Assembly (NCBI GenBank): GCA_028554645.1
Contig: JAQOOI010000075.1
Span: forward strand, 124,001-188,000
Source of the DNA: Omphalotus guepiniiformis
Taxonomy: Eukaryota; Basidiomycota; Agaricomycetes; Agaricales; Omphalotaceae
Direction: 5' to 3'
DNA length: 64,000 bases
The position numbers and the translations under genes were made by a program. The notes under the pieces were generated by a model that was not told the DNA's origin, did no database searches, and saw only the letters and a program-made list of their open reading frames with translations. Below are positions 1 through 10,411 of the stretch, in pieces; the first letter of the stretch is position 1, and each line of letters starts with the position of its first letter.

Positions 1-306
1 GAACCAGCCGAATGCCTTATACCAGGTTGCGAGCAACCGGTGTACGTCGATGCGAACGGTTTTAAATCTAGTGCTTATTGCTCTATGCGTCACCGGGAGT
101 GAGTTGACATTTCTCTTTTCTGTACTCCGCATATACTGAGGACCATCTCGTTTTTTTTTAGGGAAGCGGTGACATATGGACTGGTCGAACCTTGCATATT
201 CTGCTTGAAGCTGCCGCAGAGCGAGAGTGATTACTTTTGCAGCAGGGAGTGCAGGGAGGACTCGATGAATAAGCAATTGGTCGATAGTGACAGCGACATA
301 GAGTGA
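1..306 (+). CDS. 3' end of a Cys-rich zinc-binding protein (partial)
   Basis: Two exons (1-98, 162-306) form the C-terminus of a gene that begins left of the window. The 63-bp intron has a GTGAGT donor and a T-rich acceptor. The tail has paired Cys/His clusters: C-x4-GC, then YCS-x2-HR, then PCI-x-C, then DYFCS-x2-CRE. The order looks like two treble-clef zinc sites, an arrangement I associate with C-terminal domains of uncharacterised agaricomycete proteins. The last residues are acidic (DSDSDIE, stop at 304-306). I cannot name the full protein, and no catalytic domain is visible in this part. The zinc-binding role is inferred from the Cys/His spacing. Confidence 0.7.
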
Positions 307-1014
307 TTATGAAGATGAACGGTGAAAGGTGTATTTAATGCTACAATAGTTCCATGTATGATACAGAGAGGCCTGAGGTAGTAATCACAATCAGTGATAT
401 ATAATGCGATGCGATAGGAAGAGAAGTAGAGTGAATGATTGGATGGAAGAGTATTAAGGTAACTTTGCGCAGGATGAAATGCACGGAGTTGAAGAGGAGG
501 AAAAGATTATTATTAAATTAAGAAGTGAGAGCATAGGATGTGATAAACAAAAACAGGAGCAGATGAGGCAGTGAAGGAAGAACAGGCGCAAAAAATGAGA
601 TCTAAGGCACTGACAAGGGTATAAAAAACCCCATCGATTAGTTGAGAGAAGTAATTTTAGACAAGACATGCTGGAAAGTCGCAAGAAGAGTAAATGAGTT
701 AGCTCCACGTCGATCTAATAGTGTAAGGAGCTTGAGGCGTACCAAGAATAGGGCTCGTAGGTGCAGATCTGGATCGTGTAGGACACGCATGGAAAAAAAC
801 CGCGCGGCGAGTATTGAACGTATCCCCGCACTTCTTACACTCGTGCATTCTAAAACGCTTACATGTCAATTCCAAACGAAAGCAAACGAAAACGTGAAGA
901 GTACTGACTTCTCAAGGTGAATATCATGCAGATGTAAATGATACGCCAAAGCATCTACATTCGCCAGAGTATCGCGGCAATACCGGCGGGGACACACCAT
1001 CGGTGAATCTTCTC
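307..1014. other. intergenic, no supported gene
   Basis: A purine-rich stretch between the first gene and the minus-strand hypothetical gene. Short open frames exist on both strands, but none has a credible start, domain or splice pattern. Confidence 0.5.
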
Positions 1015-1617
1015 TCAACCCAAATCTGTGCATTTCCTCAACAGCTTCCTCGCGCTGAAGAAAAAGGAAGCAACCATAGTTGAATACTGTGCCCTAAATG
1101 ATCGAAGGCATGCGGCGGAACTTACATGTCTTGCTACAGCGACCGCGCGTGAAGGACGGTGTTTGAGAACCGGCTCGATTACTGGGCTCGTCGGAACCGA
1201 CCATTCATTGGAATCGGAGTCATCCCAGTGACTTTCGTCTGTTTCAATGAGTGTCGATGGAGAGGATGGGGATGGGGACGAGGAAGGTGAGGAGCAGAGG
1301 GTGCTAGAGGAGCGATCCGTGTCTAGGTCTAGTTTTAGGCCCGCACGGAAGCGTCGAGCAATCTCTTGCGCGGGAGATAGAAGTAACTCGGTGTCGGTGT
1401 TCCTCTTCAATCGCCGATTAATGAACGGCTCAACAGGCGCTCTGAACATCCACATACTCTCATCATCATCTATGTCTTCTCTCCGCGCCGCCTGAGCCTT
1501 GAACTGTGTAGCCAAGTCGAGAGTAGAAGGGAAAAATGTGGCATGGCGTCTCCTCACTACTTCATCATCCCGACGGTGAATGCTGTTGAACCCTAATTTG
1601 ACTCGAGGAATAGCCAT
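1015..1617 (-). CDS. hypothetical protein, 200 aa, Ser/Pro-rich
   Basis: A single open frame on the minus strand, starting at an ATG (1615-1617). I do not recognise the family. The N-terminal half is charged. It contains an acidic patch (IDDDES) and an Arg-rich stretch. Residues about 100-130 are an S/P run (SSPSSSPSPSSPS) followed by acidic DDSDSNEW and several TSP or RPS sites that could be phosphorylated. The C-terminus is basic and aromatic (FFFSARKLLRK). No signal peptide, membrane segment or catalytic motif is seen. The composition suggests a disordered, possibly nuclear protein. An upstream exon cannot be excluded. Plus-strand ORFs over the same interval look like shadows. Confidence 0.5.
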   Translation of the reverse strand: MAIPRVKLGFNSIHRRDDEVVRRRHATFFPSTLDLATQFKAQAARREDIDDDESMWMFRAPVEPFINRRLKRNTDTELLLSPAQEIARRFRAGLKLDLDTDRSSSTLCSSPSSSPSPSSPSTLIETDESHWDDSDSNEWSVPTSPVIEPVLKHRPSRAVAVARHVSSAACLRSFRAQYSTMVASFFFSARKLLRKCTDLG

Positions 1618-3066
1618 GGGAATTAGAGTGTCGGAAACAAGTCAATGAAAACAAGAAATACTGCTGAGGAGAGAATACACCAGAGGAAAGGCGATGGAGA
1701 CACCAGTTCTGGGATACCCAGGATTTCTCCTAGCGTTGTAATATATAAGACAGTGTTCCGCTTTGACGGTGTACGACACATACCCTGGACAACGTACTAA
1801 GAGGCCCCAAGGGCCACAGGAGGTTGCTGTTCGATGGCCAAGTGGTCAAAGCACCAGGGAAAAAAAGCTGGCAACCACGCGAGGGCAAAGTTTGTCACAT
1901 TTGTTGGAACAATTCTGGTAGCACAATGACGCCCTATAGAGGAAGAGGGCTTCAACGGGAAACTGATCCCACCGATACTTGGTTGGTCACAACACGATTT
2001 TACTGATCTTGCCTCGATCCAAGCATGCGGCATCAATGCTGCTAACCCGTTGTTGGCAATATAACAAGCGCATTAACAGCCATAATGAGTCGAGGTGCAA
2101 CGTTCAACTTATGAATCGCCCTTGGAAGTCGCCGTTCAACTTGCCAGAACTTTGAACTTCACCTGGCGTCGATGGTTCATGAAAGGCGTATTCTGCCCGG
2201 TTAACACAGCAATATTGTTGGTTGAATGCGTCTGTTTTATATGACTGCATCTGGCTCGAGAATAAGTACAAGAGATGAGTTCAGCGACTGGAGGGTTCGT
2301 GTCCAAGCGTTATCAGGTCGCGACAGGTTGCCGGTGGGCCTGAGAAAAATTTGGCCGCCCGCACAGCCTAAGATAATGCAAACACCATCTGAGCATCGAA
2401 TGAGGACTGCTACATAATACGTTCTATATAGATTACTTACCACCGTCCTTGTCCTTTCATACTATTTACATCCAGATGCAAAGCTAATCATCTTGAACTA
2501 GCCGTGCTTAGATATTAACATGCAAGATTACAAGTCGGTCGTTACAGAGATAGCTTCCATGACGCCGACATTGTACTTTGCTTCATTTGTTAGGCTCTCG
2601 TATGAAGGCATTGTTTCCTTATATATCAAACAGGTCCGATAGCAGCTCGAGAAATCAGTCTGAGCGCCGTTTCCCATTCCATTCCTCCGGAATCAGACTG
2701 CACAAACTCGGAGTCCAAACACCCCATATTTCATTTCTTCCACATAGATCTCTCACCGCATTGGCCAACATATATGAGCTTACACCTATGTTCTTCACGT
2801 GAAATCTGCCACAAACCCTTCCGATACGTAGACGCATGGTGCTTCGAAGACCTTCGACTGGAAACAGTTAATCATGCCTACGCCAATCACGCCCCTGGCA
2901 AGACCGAATTCATTGAAAGCCTCCGGCGAATATTTACCTTTTTAATGTTCCCAAAAACCTATTTGAATGCCTCTGTTTACCCCACATGCGCCCCTGAGCT
3001 TCCCCTCCATACCTCCACTCTCAGCGCTTGCCAGACTTACGAGACACCTTCGGTTCTTCTCTAGCC
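1618..3066. other. intergenic, no supported gene
   Basis: About 1.4 kb with only short open frames on both strands. None shows a domain, a codon pattern like its neighbours, or joinable exons that I could confirm. It presumably holds the promoter of the minus-strand gene at 1015-1617 and the 5' region of the gene at 3067. Confidence 0.4.
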
Positions 3067-3748
3067 ATGTCGCACGATTTCATCCCAGCTTTCAATGGCG
3101 GTGAGCAAGAAGATTCAGAGATCCAGGACATCCTCACGTCCTTCTACTTCACGGAAAGAGAAGTCAAAGAAGATGGTGGTGAAAACCCGTACAACCGAGA
3201 ACCTTTGAGGAGGTTTGTTGCATCTTGCACGACTCAAATGCTAGTGACCAAAGATTTTCATGAATTAGCGAATCGACCGATGGCTGCGGAGAGCAGGAAG
3301 ACGTTGATCTGTACGACCTATATGGGGAGTGCGACGATGAAGACTCGTCTCAGGAGGATAGCGAGTGCAGCGATGCAGATTCAGAAGCGTCCTCTCAATC
3401 CTACTCTCAAAATGCATCTGCGCCACATATCTCGCGCAGACCAACCCACGCACGGCAGGCGCAAGAGGACAAGCGGATTGGGAATGCTCTCGCTCTGTCA
3501 AAACGCTCGGGAGCCGTCAAGTCAGATCTCCTTGAAGAGCGGAGAGGGCGCTCAACAGCCGTGCCTACAAAGTTGATGCGATGGGCTGATGATGCGATGA
3601 AGCATAATCTGATAGACACAGAAGACAACAGAGATAAATGTAAGTTGTGTCATCTGTTTCTCGTCCCGAATAAGCTTAACCCTCATGACCAGTGCAACAG
3701 AATTCTCGTAAAGGACCGCCTTCACAAAATGTTGAAATACAGAGATGA
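3067..3748 (+). CDS. hypothetical acidic/charged protein, three exons
   Basis: The model joins 3067-3212, 3269-3639 and 3693-3748 (190 codons plus stop). The introns are 56 bp and 53 bp, with GTTTGT and GTAAGT donors, and phase is kept at both. Exon 2 is clearly coding in this frame: an acidic run (ECDDEDS..EDSECSDADSE), then a basic segment (RRPTHARQAQEDKRIG) and a WADDAMKH helix. No known domain is recognised. Exon 3 is short and less certain. The open frame immediately downstream (3745-3989) also looks partly protein-like, so the real 3' end may lie further on. The alternating acidic and basic composition would suit a nuclear or chromatin protein, but that is only an inference. Confidence 0.45.
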
Positions 3749-4197
3749 TCGGAGGTATTCTGTCACCCTCGAAGTCGCGTCGTTCCATATGTGTACCTGT
3801 GCTTCACAAGGGAATGACTATTCCAGAATGCTTGAGTTCCGTCTTCACATCGGTGTCCCGCTTGAGAGGATCAGGAAACGAATGCGCAGGAGTGAGTCGT
3901 TGCGTGGACGTCATTTCGCACCGGTCACCGGCGTGTTGGAATCAAGACCAGAAGGAAGAACCAGGAATAACATAGTGAATATGATGTGAGGAATGCCATA
4001 AGTCGATTAACTTGTGGAAAAGGTTTAATGTGACTCTGATATCCCATATCAAGCAAGGCTCTAATTGGGAACACGTTTGTCGACGAGAGTAATTAATGAA
4101 TTCAACTTCGGAACTTTTTACGAAAAACTTAGCTTCGAGAACAGAGGACCAAGAATGACACGTCTGTCTTTTCAATAGCACCAAATTGCTATCTAAT
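3749..4197. other. short intergenic or 3' region
   Basis: Convergent spacer between the gene ending near 3748 and COQ4 on the minus strand. It may contain one more 3' exon of the upstream gene (an open frame continues to about 3989). No other element is seen. Confidence 0.35.
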
Positions 4198-5132
4198 TTA
4201 AGCTTGAGGATCTGATGAAGCTGGTACTTCAGATGAAAACCTGCGCGGCCATCTCGCTGGTGACTTCAAGATACCAAGCTCTTTCCTCATCTCTTCTACG
4301 TTCTGATTCCATCGCTCCTCCCAGTACACAGTGATAAGGCTCTGCGCTGTGCTGCCACACTTGACCGCCCAAGGCACGTATTCAGAAAAGAGGCGCTCGC
4401 GTTTCTTTGCATTGAGACGAAGAGGACCAAACACGGCTGATATACCAGCTAGAGGAAGACCAAGATTCGCGAATTCAAAGTATTTGATCGCCAGTTCGGA
4501 TTCGACATTCACAGAGAAATTGCAGATGCAATGGTAAAAGTCATGACATTCGCGATAGCGCTGCATGACGTAGGCAAGCTCTGGGTCGTCAATATAATGT
4601 ACCTTATCGGGATGTAAGCATCCATTGGAGGAGAAAGTAGAAGATTAGATGGTGCTAACTGGTTCTCGTGAATCTGGAGTAACGCCAGTACGTTCAAGCC
4701 AAGTGACATAAGTGCGCCCCCAAGTATCCTCAGGAAGCTGCGCCAACGCGTTCATATCAACAGTTTTCGTATTAATCCTCGGCCGCTCCTTAAGAATTCG
4801 TCTCCCCTCAGGACTTGCTAACATTCTATCCCGTAGACGAGGAAGAGCGGGTCCAGCAGTAGTTTCTCCTAGGGCTGCCACCATATCTGTAGAGACGGGT
4901 TCAATCTCTGACTATCATTAATTGGAATAATACGCGAACCTCCCCTGTAAGGATCCATTAAAGACATGACTGCGGACCCAACAGCGAGGAAGGCATTTTC
5001 GAAAGAATTAAGTGGTATATGACCAGGGTAAGCTGGTGCTGTCTTCACAGATCGAGTAAGGCCAGGCTTTGAGACAATAGATCTTTTTAAAACCGGAGAA
5101 TGTCGAGTAACAGCACTAAAAAGAGAGGTCAT
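4198..5132 (-). CDS. COQ4: ubiquinone biosynthesis protein COQ4, mitochondrial
   Basis: Three minus-strand exons (5132-4940, 4886-4660, 4602-4198) join in phase to 274 codons. Introns are 53 and 57 bp. COQ4 organises the coenzyme Q biosynthetic complex on the matrix face of the inner mitochondrial membrane. Recognisable family blocks are YPGHIPLN near residue 35, the LAVGSAV..LMDPYRGDMVAALGE region across the first junction, LPEDTWGR, and [26 protein letters not shown] across the second junction. The signature HDxxHx11E is intact (HDFYH followed eleven residues later by E). The N-terminus is Ser/Thr/Arg-rich with few acidic residues, as expected for a mitochondrial targeting sequence. Length matches the family (about 260-330). 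The frame is intact, so it is probably functional. Confidence 0.93.
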
Positions 5133-5264
5133 AGTGGAACGACTGGAAGGAAGAGCCTTGCACTTGACGAAGCGCCCGAGTTACCTAATCATTCACAAGC
5201 GCTAAAAACCTCTACTACCAGCGCTTGTTGAAGTTGTTCCACTTTCTTCTTTCCTTACCGCCAT

Positions 5265-6508
5265 ATGTTACAGCTCGGCCAATTCTCTGCTTGGATTACT
5301 GTTGAGGACAAAGAACTTGAGGTCCTCGACGTAAAAAGCAACACTAATGGCACTGAAATAACCTGTTGGATACCGTCTACGTCAAACAAGGTCTTTGGAA
5401 TGCAAAAGCTTCAAATTTTCAATAGGCTCATTATAGGCAATGCAGGAGTTTGCAATCAATTGGAGACGAGAACATCTTTTAACGCCTATGGTGGGCGACG
5501 TGCATCTCGATGGCAACTTCGCAGGTGGCAGGATCATGGACTTGAACAACGGCCTCATCCACAAGAAGGATTCGTTTAATCAAACACAAACGACATGTCA
5601 GCGATTTGTGTTCGCAAATATAGAGTTTACGGGTGTGTACAGTCATTACTCGCTCTCAGGCATAGCTGGTGAACTCGCTGTCTTATAGACGACGACTCAT
5701 ACCTCAACAAGGCAAACTCGCACATAGGCGAGATCAGGCTGGATATTTATCAAGCGAGTATCATCGGGGAAAGTGAGATCACAAGCTTGCCGAGATTTCC
5801 TTCGACTACAAAAGTACACGAACGCACCAAGAAGGCTTTTGTCCATCAAATCAAGTATGTGTCTTCGCTTCTCCTCCTCTGCCTTTCAAAGGTTAGACGT
5901 CTCTCGATAGACTTGGAAAAGAGCAAGAATGTTCCTTTCGGAAGTATGTTGATGTGGCCCGCCAACGCAAGCTCGTCACGTTTATCTTCAAATATCGCCC
6001 TTTAGGTGGGAAACGAGAGGTTCTTCCCCTCAACCTTGCATCCTTATTTTGCTTCAAACCTAGATCGCCTCAAGGCTGACGGAATCGCTCCCCGAGAACT
6101 CATACCCGCAATGCAAAGTCAACCCAAGATCACAGGTAAACGAAAGTATATCGACGAAGATGAAGAAGAGCGACGCATTAAGTTGCTTGAAGTATGTTTT
6201 ACCTTCTTTAGCACCTTGATATCTCCTTAAATCATTAACAGGAAGAACTGGAGGCTCTGAGGAAGAAGAAACGGAAACGAATTCATAGTCTTTCAAGACA
6301 GCAGCCTCGAGCTGAATCAACGTCGGCAAAAAATTCTCCGAGGACAGAACGGGAAGCTCTGAGGAAAAAGAGACGGAAACGAATTCATAGTTTTTCAAGA
6401 CAGCAGCCTCGCGTGAAAGCCGAATCGACGCCGACAAAATTCTCCTCGAGTACATTCAAACCCTTCAATAATATCTTCAACTTCAAGCATGGATCTCGCA
6501 ACGCGTAA
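5265..6508 (+). CDS. DUF7918-like protein, copy A (divergent paralog, 322 aa)
   Basis: Six exons join in phase: 5265-5390, 5446-5632, 5689-5854, 5911-6005, 6064-6191, 6242-6508. The product has the order shared by all four array members. It starts with a QLGQFSAWITVEDKEL motif, followed by a CWIPS strand, a GDVHLDG..GG block, DDDSYLN..GEIRL, KVHERTKKA, and FKYRPL followed by DRLKADGIAP. I know this basidiomycete-restricted family as DUF7918; its function is unknown. The C-terminal exon is highly basic and contains an internal duplication (a REALRKK..RKRIHS.SRQQPR unit twice), suggesting nuclear localisation. A VKAE motif fits the SUMOylation consensus. This copy differs far more from B, C and D than those do from each other, so it is the oldest branch of the array. 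Confidence 0.8.
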
Positions 6509-6999
6509 TTCGGCCTAGTGGACCTTACCAGTGTCTAACGCTATACATAACTCTCAACATCTACCTGGGTTCTTTTTGTGTTTGTAATTGTCTCCTTCAT
6601 ATTGGCATTTGGCATGGCAGCTGTTAGATTATTGTTTACTCTTTACGATACCTTGTACAATTCGTAGACTTGTGTGTGTTATTCATAGTCTTTTTGGTTC
6701 GCCTTTTTGTATTCTTTGGCGGGAACATTGAGTCGCAACTGGACAGTTTCTCATCATTTCGTTGGTGTCTGCGGTGATTGACGTGAGAGAACAAGAGTCA
6801 CTCCTATATTATATCTCAGAGCTCGCCTGTCTGGCTGCATAGGAATAGGCGCCCAACAGTGCCATTGCAGATGTCGACGTCGTATGGTTGTGACGCGTTC
6901 CCATCTGCCACAAAGTAATTGACACTTTTGGGTTTCATTGTTTTCAATGTTTAAATACCGCCACTCGTCGCGACAGACGCAAGTCGAATCTCTCTCAGA

Positions 7000-8148
7000 A
7001 TGCCATTACAGCTCGGAGAATTCTTCGCTTGGATAACAGTGGACGATGTCGAACTTCCTATCTATGACGCGACTACAAAGGATACCCACGTTAGCTGCTG
7101 GATACCCTCTGAGATCGACAAGGTGAGTTTTTGCGCTGCATTGACATTGACTTTACATAGACTGAAGAGTCGCTGTGTGCAGAAATTTGTCGTGAATATT
7201 CAGCTCACACCAAGGACAACTGCCATGACAGGCGATGTGTATGTCGATGGTAAATTTGCTGCCGGCAAATTAAGTAGGATTCAGGATAAGGCGGTCGAGT
7301 TAAGAATAAGTGGAGTGCGTACCTCTGAAACGACTATGAAAACTTTCACTTTTTCCAAGCTGGAGCTCACCGGTAAATGTTCCTCATCAACTTCCCTGAA
7401 CCACCTCTCAACCTTTCATTCTCACACTTCTTTCAGACGATGATCAGTTCTTGAACAGCGTACAACTGGACCTCGGCGAGATCAGGGTGGAAATTATAAG
7501 CATTATCGTGAATGAAGATGAAGTTCCTTTGTCGAAGCAGCCGCCCGTCCAAGAACCTATCAAAATTCACGAGCGTTCCAAGAAAGCGATAGGCCACCAT
7601 GTCAAGTGCGACCTTCTGCATGCTCGGGTGTTGCTTTCTCTGAGTCATCCCTTAGACTTGGTGAAGAAATAAGCTGCGAAAGAGAGACACATTCCAGAGT
7701 ACGGGAAGTAAGTAAGCTCGCAACATTCTCATTCAGATATCGACCCCTCGGTCAGTCTATTCGTGTTTATTGTGTTCCTGCACTTATTTTATCCGCGTTA
7801 CAGATATTCTTCAGGCCAATGGGATAGCTCCTCTACCTCCTAAACCGAATAATAAACGATCAGCATCTTCGGATGTAGTACTGGACCTCACGGAGATTGA
7901 CGACGATGAGGACGATGAGGACGAGGACACTGAGAAGCAAATCAAAGCTCTTCAGGTGCGATTATCGTTTGGGTTTTGGCGTGGCTTGTTCTTCATCTTT
8001 ATCAATCTAGGAGCAACTCAATGCACTAAGGAAACGACGTAAGACAACACACGTGAAGTCAGAGCCTGGGGTGAAGCAGGAACCTGGGATCAAGAAGGAC
8101 GGAGGAGGGAGTCGAATTGTGCACCTCGGCACTGTGGATCTAACATAG
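7000..8148 (+). CDS. DUF7918-like protein, copy B (288 aa)
   Basis: Six exons in phase: 7000-7122, 7183-7372, 7437-7605, 7656-7750, 7804-7955, 8011-8148. Exon order and intron phases match copies A, C and D. The N-terminal domain runs from MPLQLGEFFAWITVDDVELP to the FRYRPL block. Then come DILQANGIAPLPPKP, a hydrophobic-acidic VVLDLTEIDDDEDDEDED stretch (about residues 215-235), a KRRK basic patch, and two psi-K-x-E motifs (VKSE, VKQE). The VVLDLT-acidic stretch has the form of a SUMO-interacting motif. Together these suggest a nuclear protein in SUMO-dependent contacts, but only as an inference from short motifs. Nearly identical to C and D. Confidence 0.82.
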
Positions 8149-8727
8149 CATTCTCTGGGTTCTTGTCCCAGAGTGAACATCAGAACCTACCTTGATATAG
8201 CGGCATTCAAGATATAATCAAAACATCTACCTGTATAACCCTGTCATCCCATGAATTGTATTTCTTTCCCCAGTTTCTTCGTTAGCCGGACTTTCGCTTC
8301 TTTGTTGTGCCTGAGGACAGTACTTATTAGCATGCACGCACCAGACCCATCACTTTCATCTGGTACCTGTTCATCGCGACCGACGCGACCCTGGATGCGA
8401 CAGACCTTTGCCAGGCTTGTCTTAATGGTGTTGAACAGCGGTGGCTCCCTTTAATGATTCGCAGGCTGGGTATCGCTTCCAGTGGCATATCACAGCTAAT
8501 TGCCTGAAGCAAACCCTATCCTCTCCTCGGAGATGACCATTTGCACCAGATGCAGTCAGGACCAGTAGCTAGGAATAGGCGCCCAACGCGATAGTCACAA
8601 GCTTTGCAGGTGTCATGTGATGTGACGCGTTTCCGTCTCAAAACTAATTGAACAAGTTTTCGGTTTCATTATTGTTTAACTTTTACCTCCACTCGTCGCG
8701 ACGGACACAAATCGAATCTCGCTCAGA
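8149..8727 (+). repeat. duplicated spacer between copies B and C
   Basis: Much of 8268-8560 reappears with substitutions and small indels at about 19484-19745, downstream of the small gene at 18885. The short block AGGAATAGGCGCCCAAC occurs before copies B (near 6840), C (near 8571) and D (near 20215). The spacers were therefore copied together with the genes, which argues for segmental duplication rather than gene conversion of coding DNA only. No separate gene is supported here. Confidence 0.65.
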
Positions 8728-9840
8728 ATGCCACTACAGCTTGGAGAATTCTCAGCTTGGATAACAGTGGACGACGTCGAACTTCCTATCTACGACGCGA
8801 CTACACAGGGTACCCACGTTAGCTGCTGGATACCCTCTGAGATCGACAAGGTGAGTGGTGTGCTACACTGAAATTGACCTTACGCAGACTGAAGAGTCGC
8901 TGTGCGCAGAAGTTCGTCGTGAAAACTCAGTTCACACCAAGGACAACCGCCATAGCAAGCGACGTATATGTCGATGGTAAACCTGCAGCCGGCTGTCTTA
9001 GCATGATCACGGATGAGCCGGTTGAGAGGACAATAAGGGGAGTGGATACATCCACAACGACTCTGAAGCCTTTCACTTTCTCCAAGTTGGAGCTCACGGG
9101 TAAATGCTTTTTATCAACTTCGAATTCTTGAATTTTTCAACTGGGATCTTGTTTCAGATGATGATCAGTTCTTGAACAGCGCACAACAGGATCTCGGCGA
9201 GATCAGGGTGGAAATTATAAGCGTTATTGTGATCGATGTCTCAAGTTCTTATTCTCAGGGCGTCTCTGCCCCAGAATCTATCAAAATCCACGAGCGTTCC
9301 AAGAAAGCGATAGGCCACCATGTCAAGTGCGTTCTTTTACATGCTCGGGTGTTGCTTTCTCTGAGTTCCTCCCTTAGACTTGGCGAAGAAATCAGCTGCG
9401 AAAGACGTAGTGTTTACCATATACAGAGACTAAATAAGCTCGCAACATTTTCATTCAAATATCGCCCCCTCGGTCAGTCTATTCACCTCTAAAGTGTTCC
9501 TGCACTCACCTTATCCGTGTTCCAGATATTCTTCAGGCCAATGGGATAGCTCCCCTACCTCCCAAACCGCACAACAAACGTCAAGCATCTTCGGACGTAG
9601 TATTGGACCTCACGGAGATTGACGACGAAGACGACGACACCGAGAAGCAAATCGAAGCTCTTCAGGTGCGGTTATCGCTTGAGTTTTGGCGCGGCTTGTT
9701 CTTCATCTTTATCAATCTAGGAGCAACTCAATGCACTAAGGAAACGACGTAAGACAACACACGTGAAGTCAGAGCCTGGCGTGAAGAGGGAAGGAGGAGG
9801 GAGTCGAATTGTGCACCTCGGCACTGTGGATCTAACATAG
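8728..9840 (+). CDS. DUF7918-like protein, copy C (278 aa)
   Basis: Six exons in phase: 8728-8850, 8910-9099, 9158-9326, 9378-9472, 9526-9665, 9721-9840. It is the near twin of copy B, with the same splice sites. It is shorter because it lacks one of the two C-terminal psi-K-x-E units (only VKSE remains; the second is reduced to VKREG) and part of the acidic run. Exon 3 is more changed than the rest (a VSSSYSQG segment replaces the charged loop of B). The frame is intact. Expression and function are unknown. It lies 170 bp upstream of the retrotransposon, whose insertion separates it from copy D. Confidence 0.8.
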
Positions 9841-10010
9841 CATTCTTTGGGTTCTAGTCCCAGAGTGAACCTGAGAATTTACCTTAATATAGTGGCACTT
9901 AGGATATTATCAAACTGCATATAATCAAACTTATGAGCAATTTATTCAAAACATCTACCTGCACTTAGTAACCTTCGCAGGAAAAGTGAAATAATGAACA
10001 CGTGATCTAC

Positions 10011-10411
10011 TGTGAAGGACCTGCGTGTCCCAGGGTTCGGAACTCGACTCAGGGAGTAACAGGGAGTAACGCGTTTAGTGATGAATAAAGAAACTCCGTA
10101 CAAACGAGCTTTCGCGTCTACTTGTTAGGAGTTTTGTAAGATGTAATGTGAGCTTCCGCGTCTACAATAATCTTACGATGTTTCACACAGTAAAGTGGTG
10201 CAAGTTGAGTATTAGAATTCGATGATCTCACTAGACCTTTACAGCTTGTATATATACGTAGAGAGTGAATGTTCCGGTACCGAGGAACAGTCATTACAAG
10301 TAATATAATAAAGAGTTGAAAAGGGAACGAAAGAAAAAGAAATGAAAAGAATATTCTAGTTTATTCTGCGAGAGATACACCGAGACTACTATGACTCATA
10401 TATCCATCACA
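10011..10411 (-). repeat. 3' LTR of the chromovirus
   Basis: 401 bp, starts TGTGAAGG and ends ATCACA on the plus strand. A TATATATAC box sits near 10249-10258. Base-by-base reading shows no difference from the copy at 18421-18821. The last bases (10407-10411) supply the TGA stop of the adjacent ORF. Confidence 0.95.

Noticed and set aside
1824..2036. Opposed short frames near 1.8-2.0 kb
   Set aside because: No domain, no splice partners, and equal openness on both strands.
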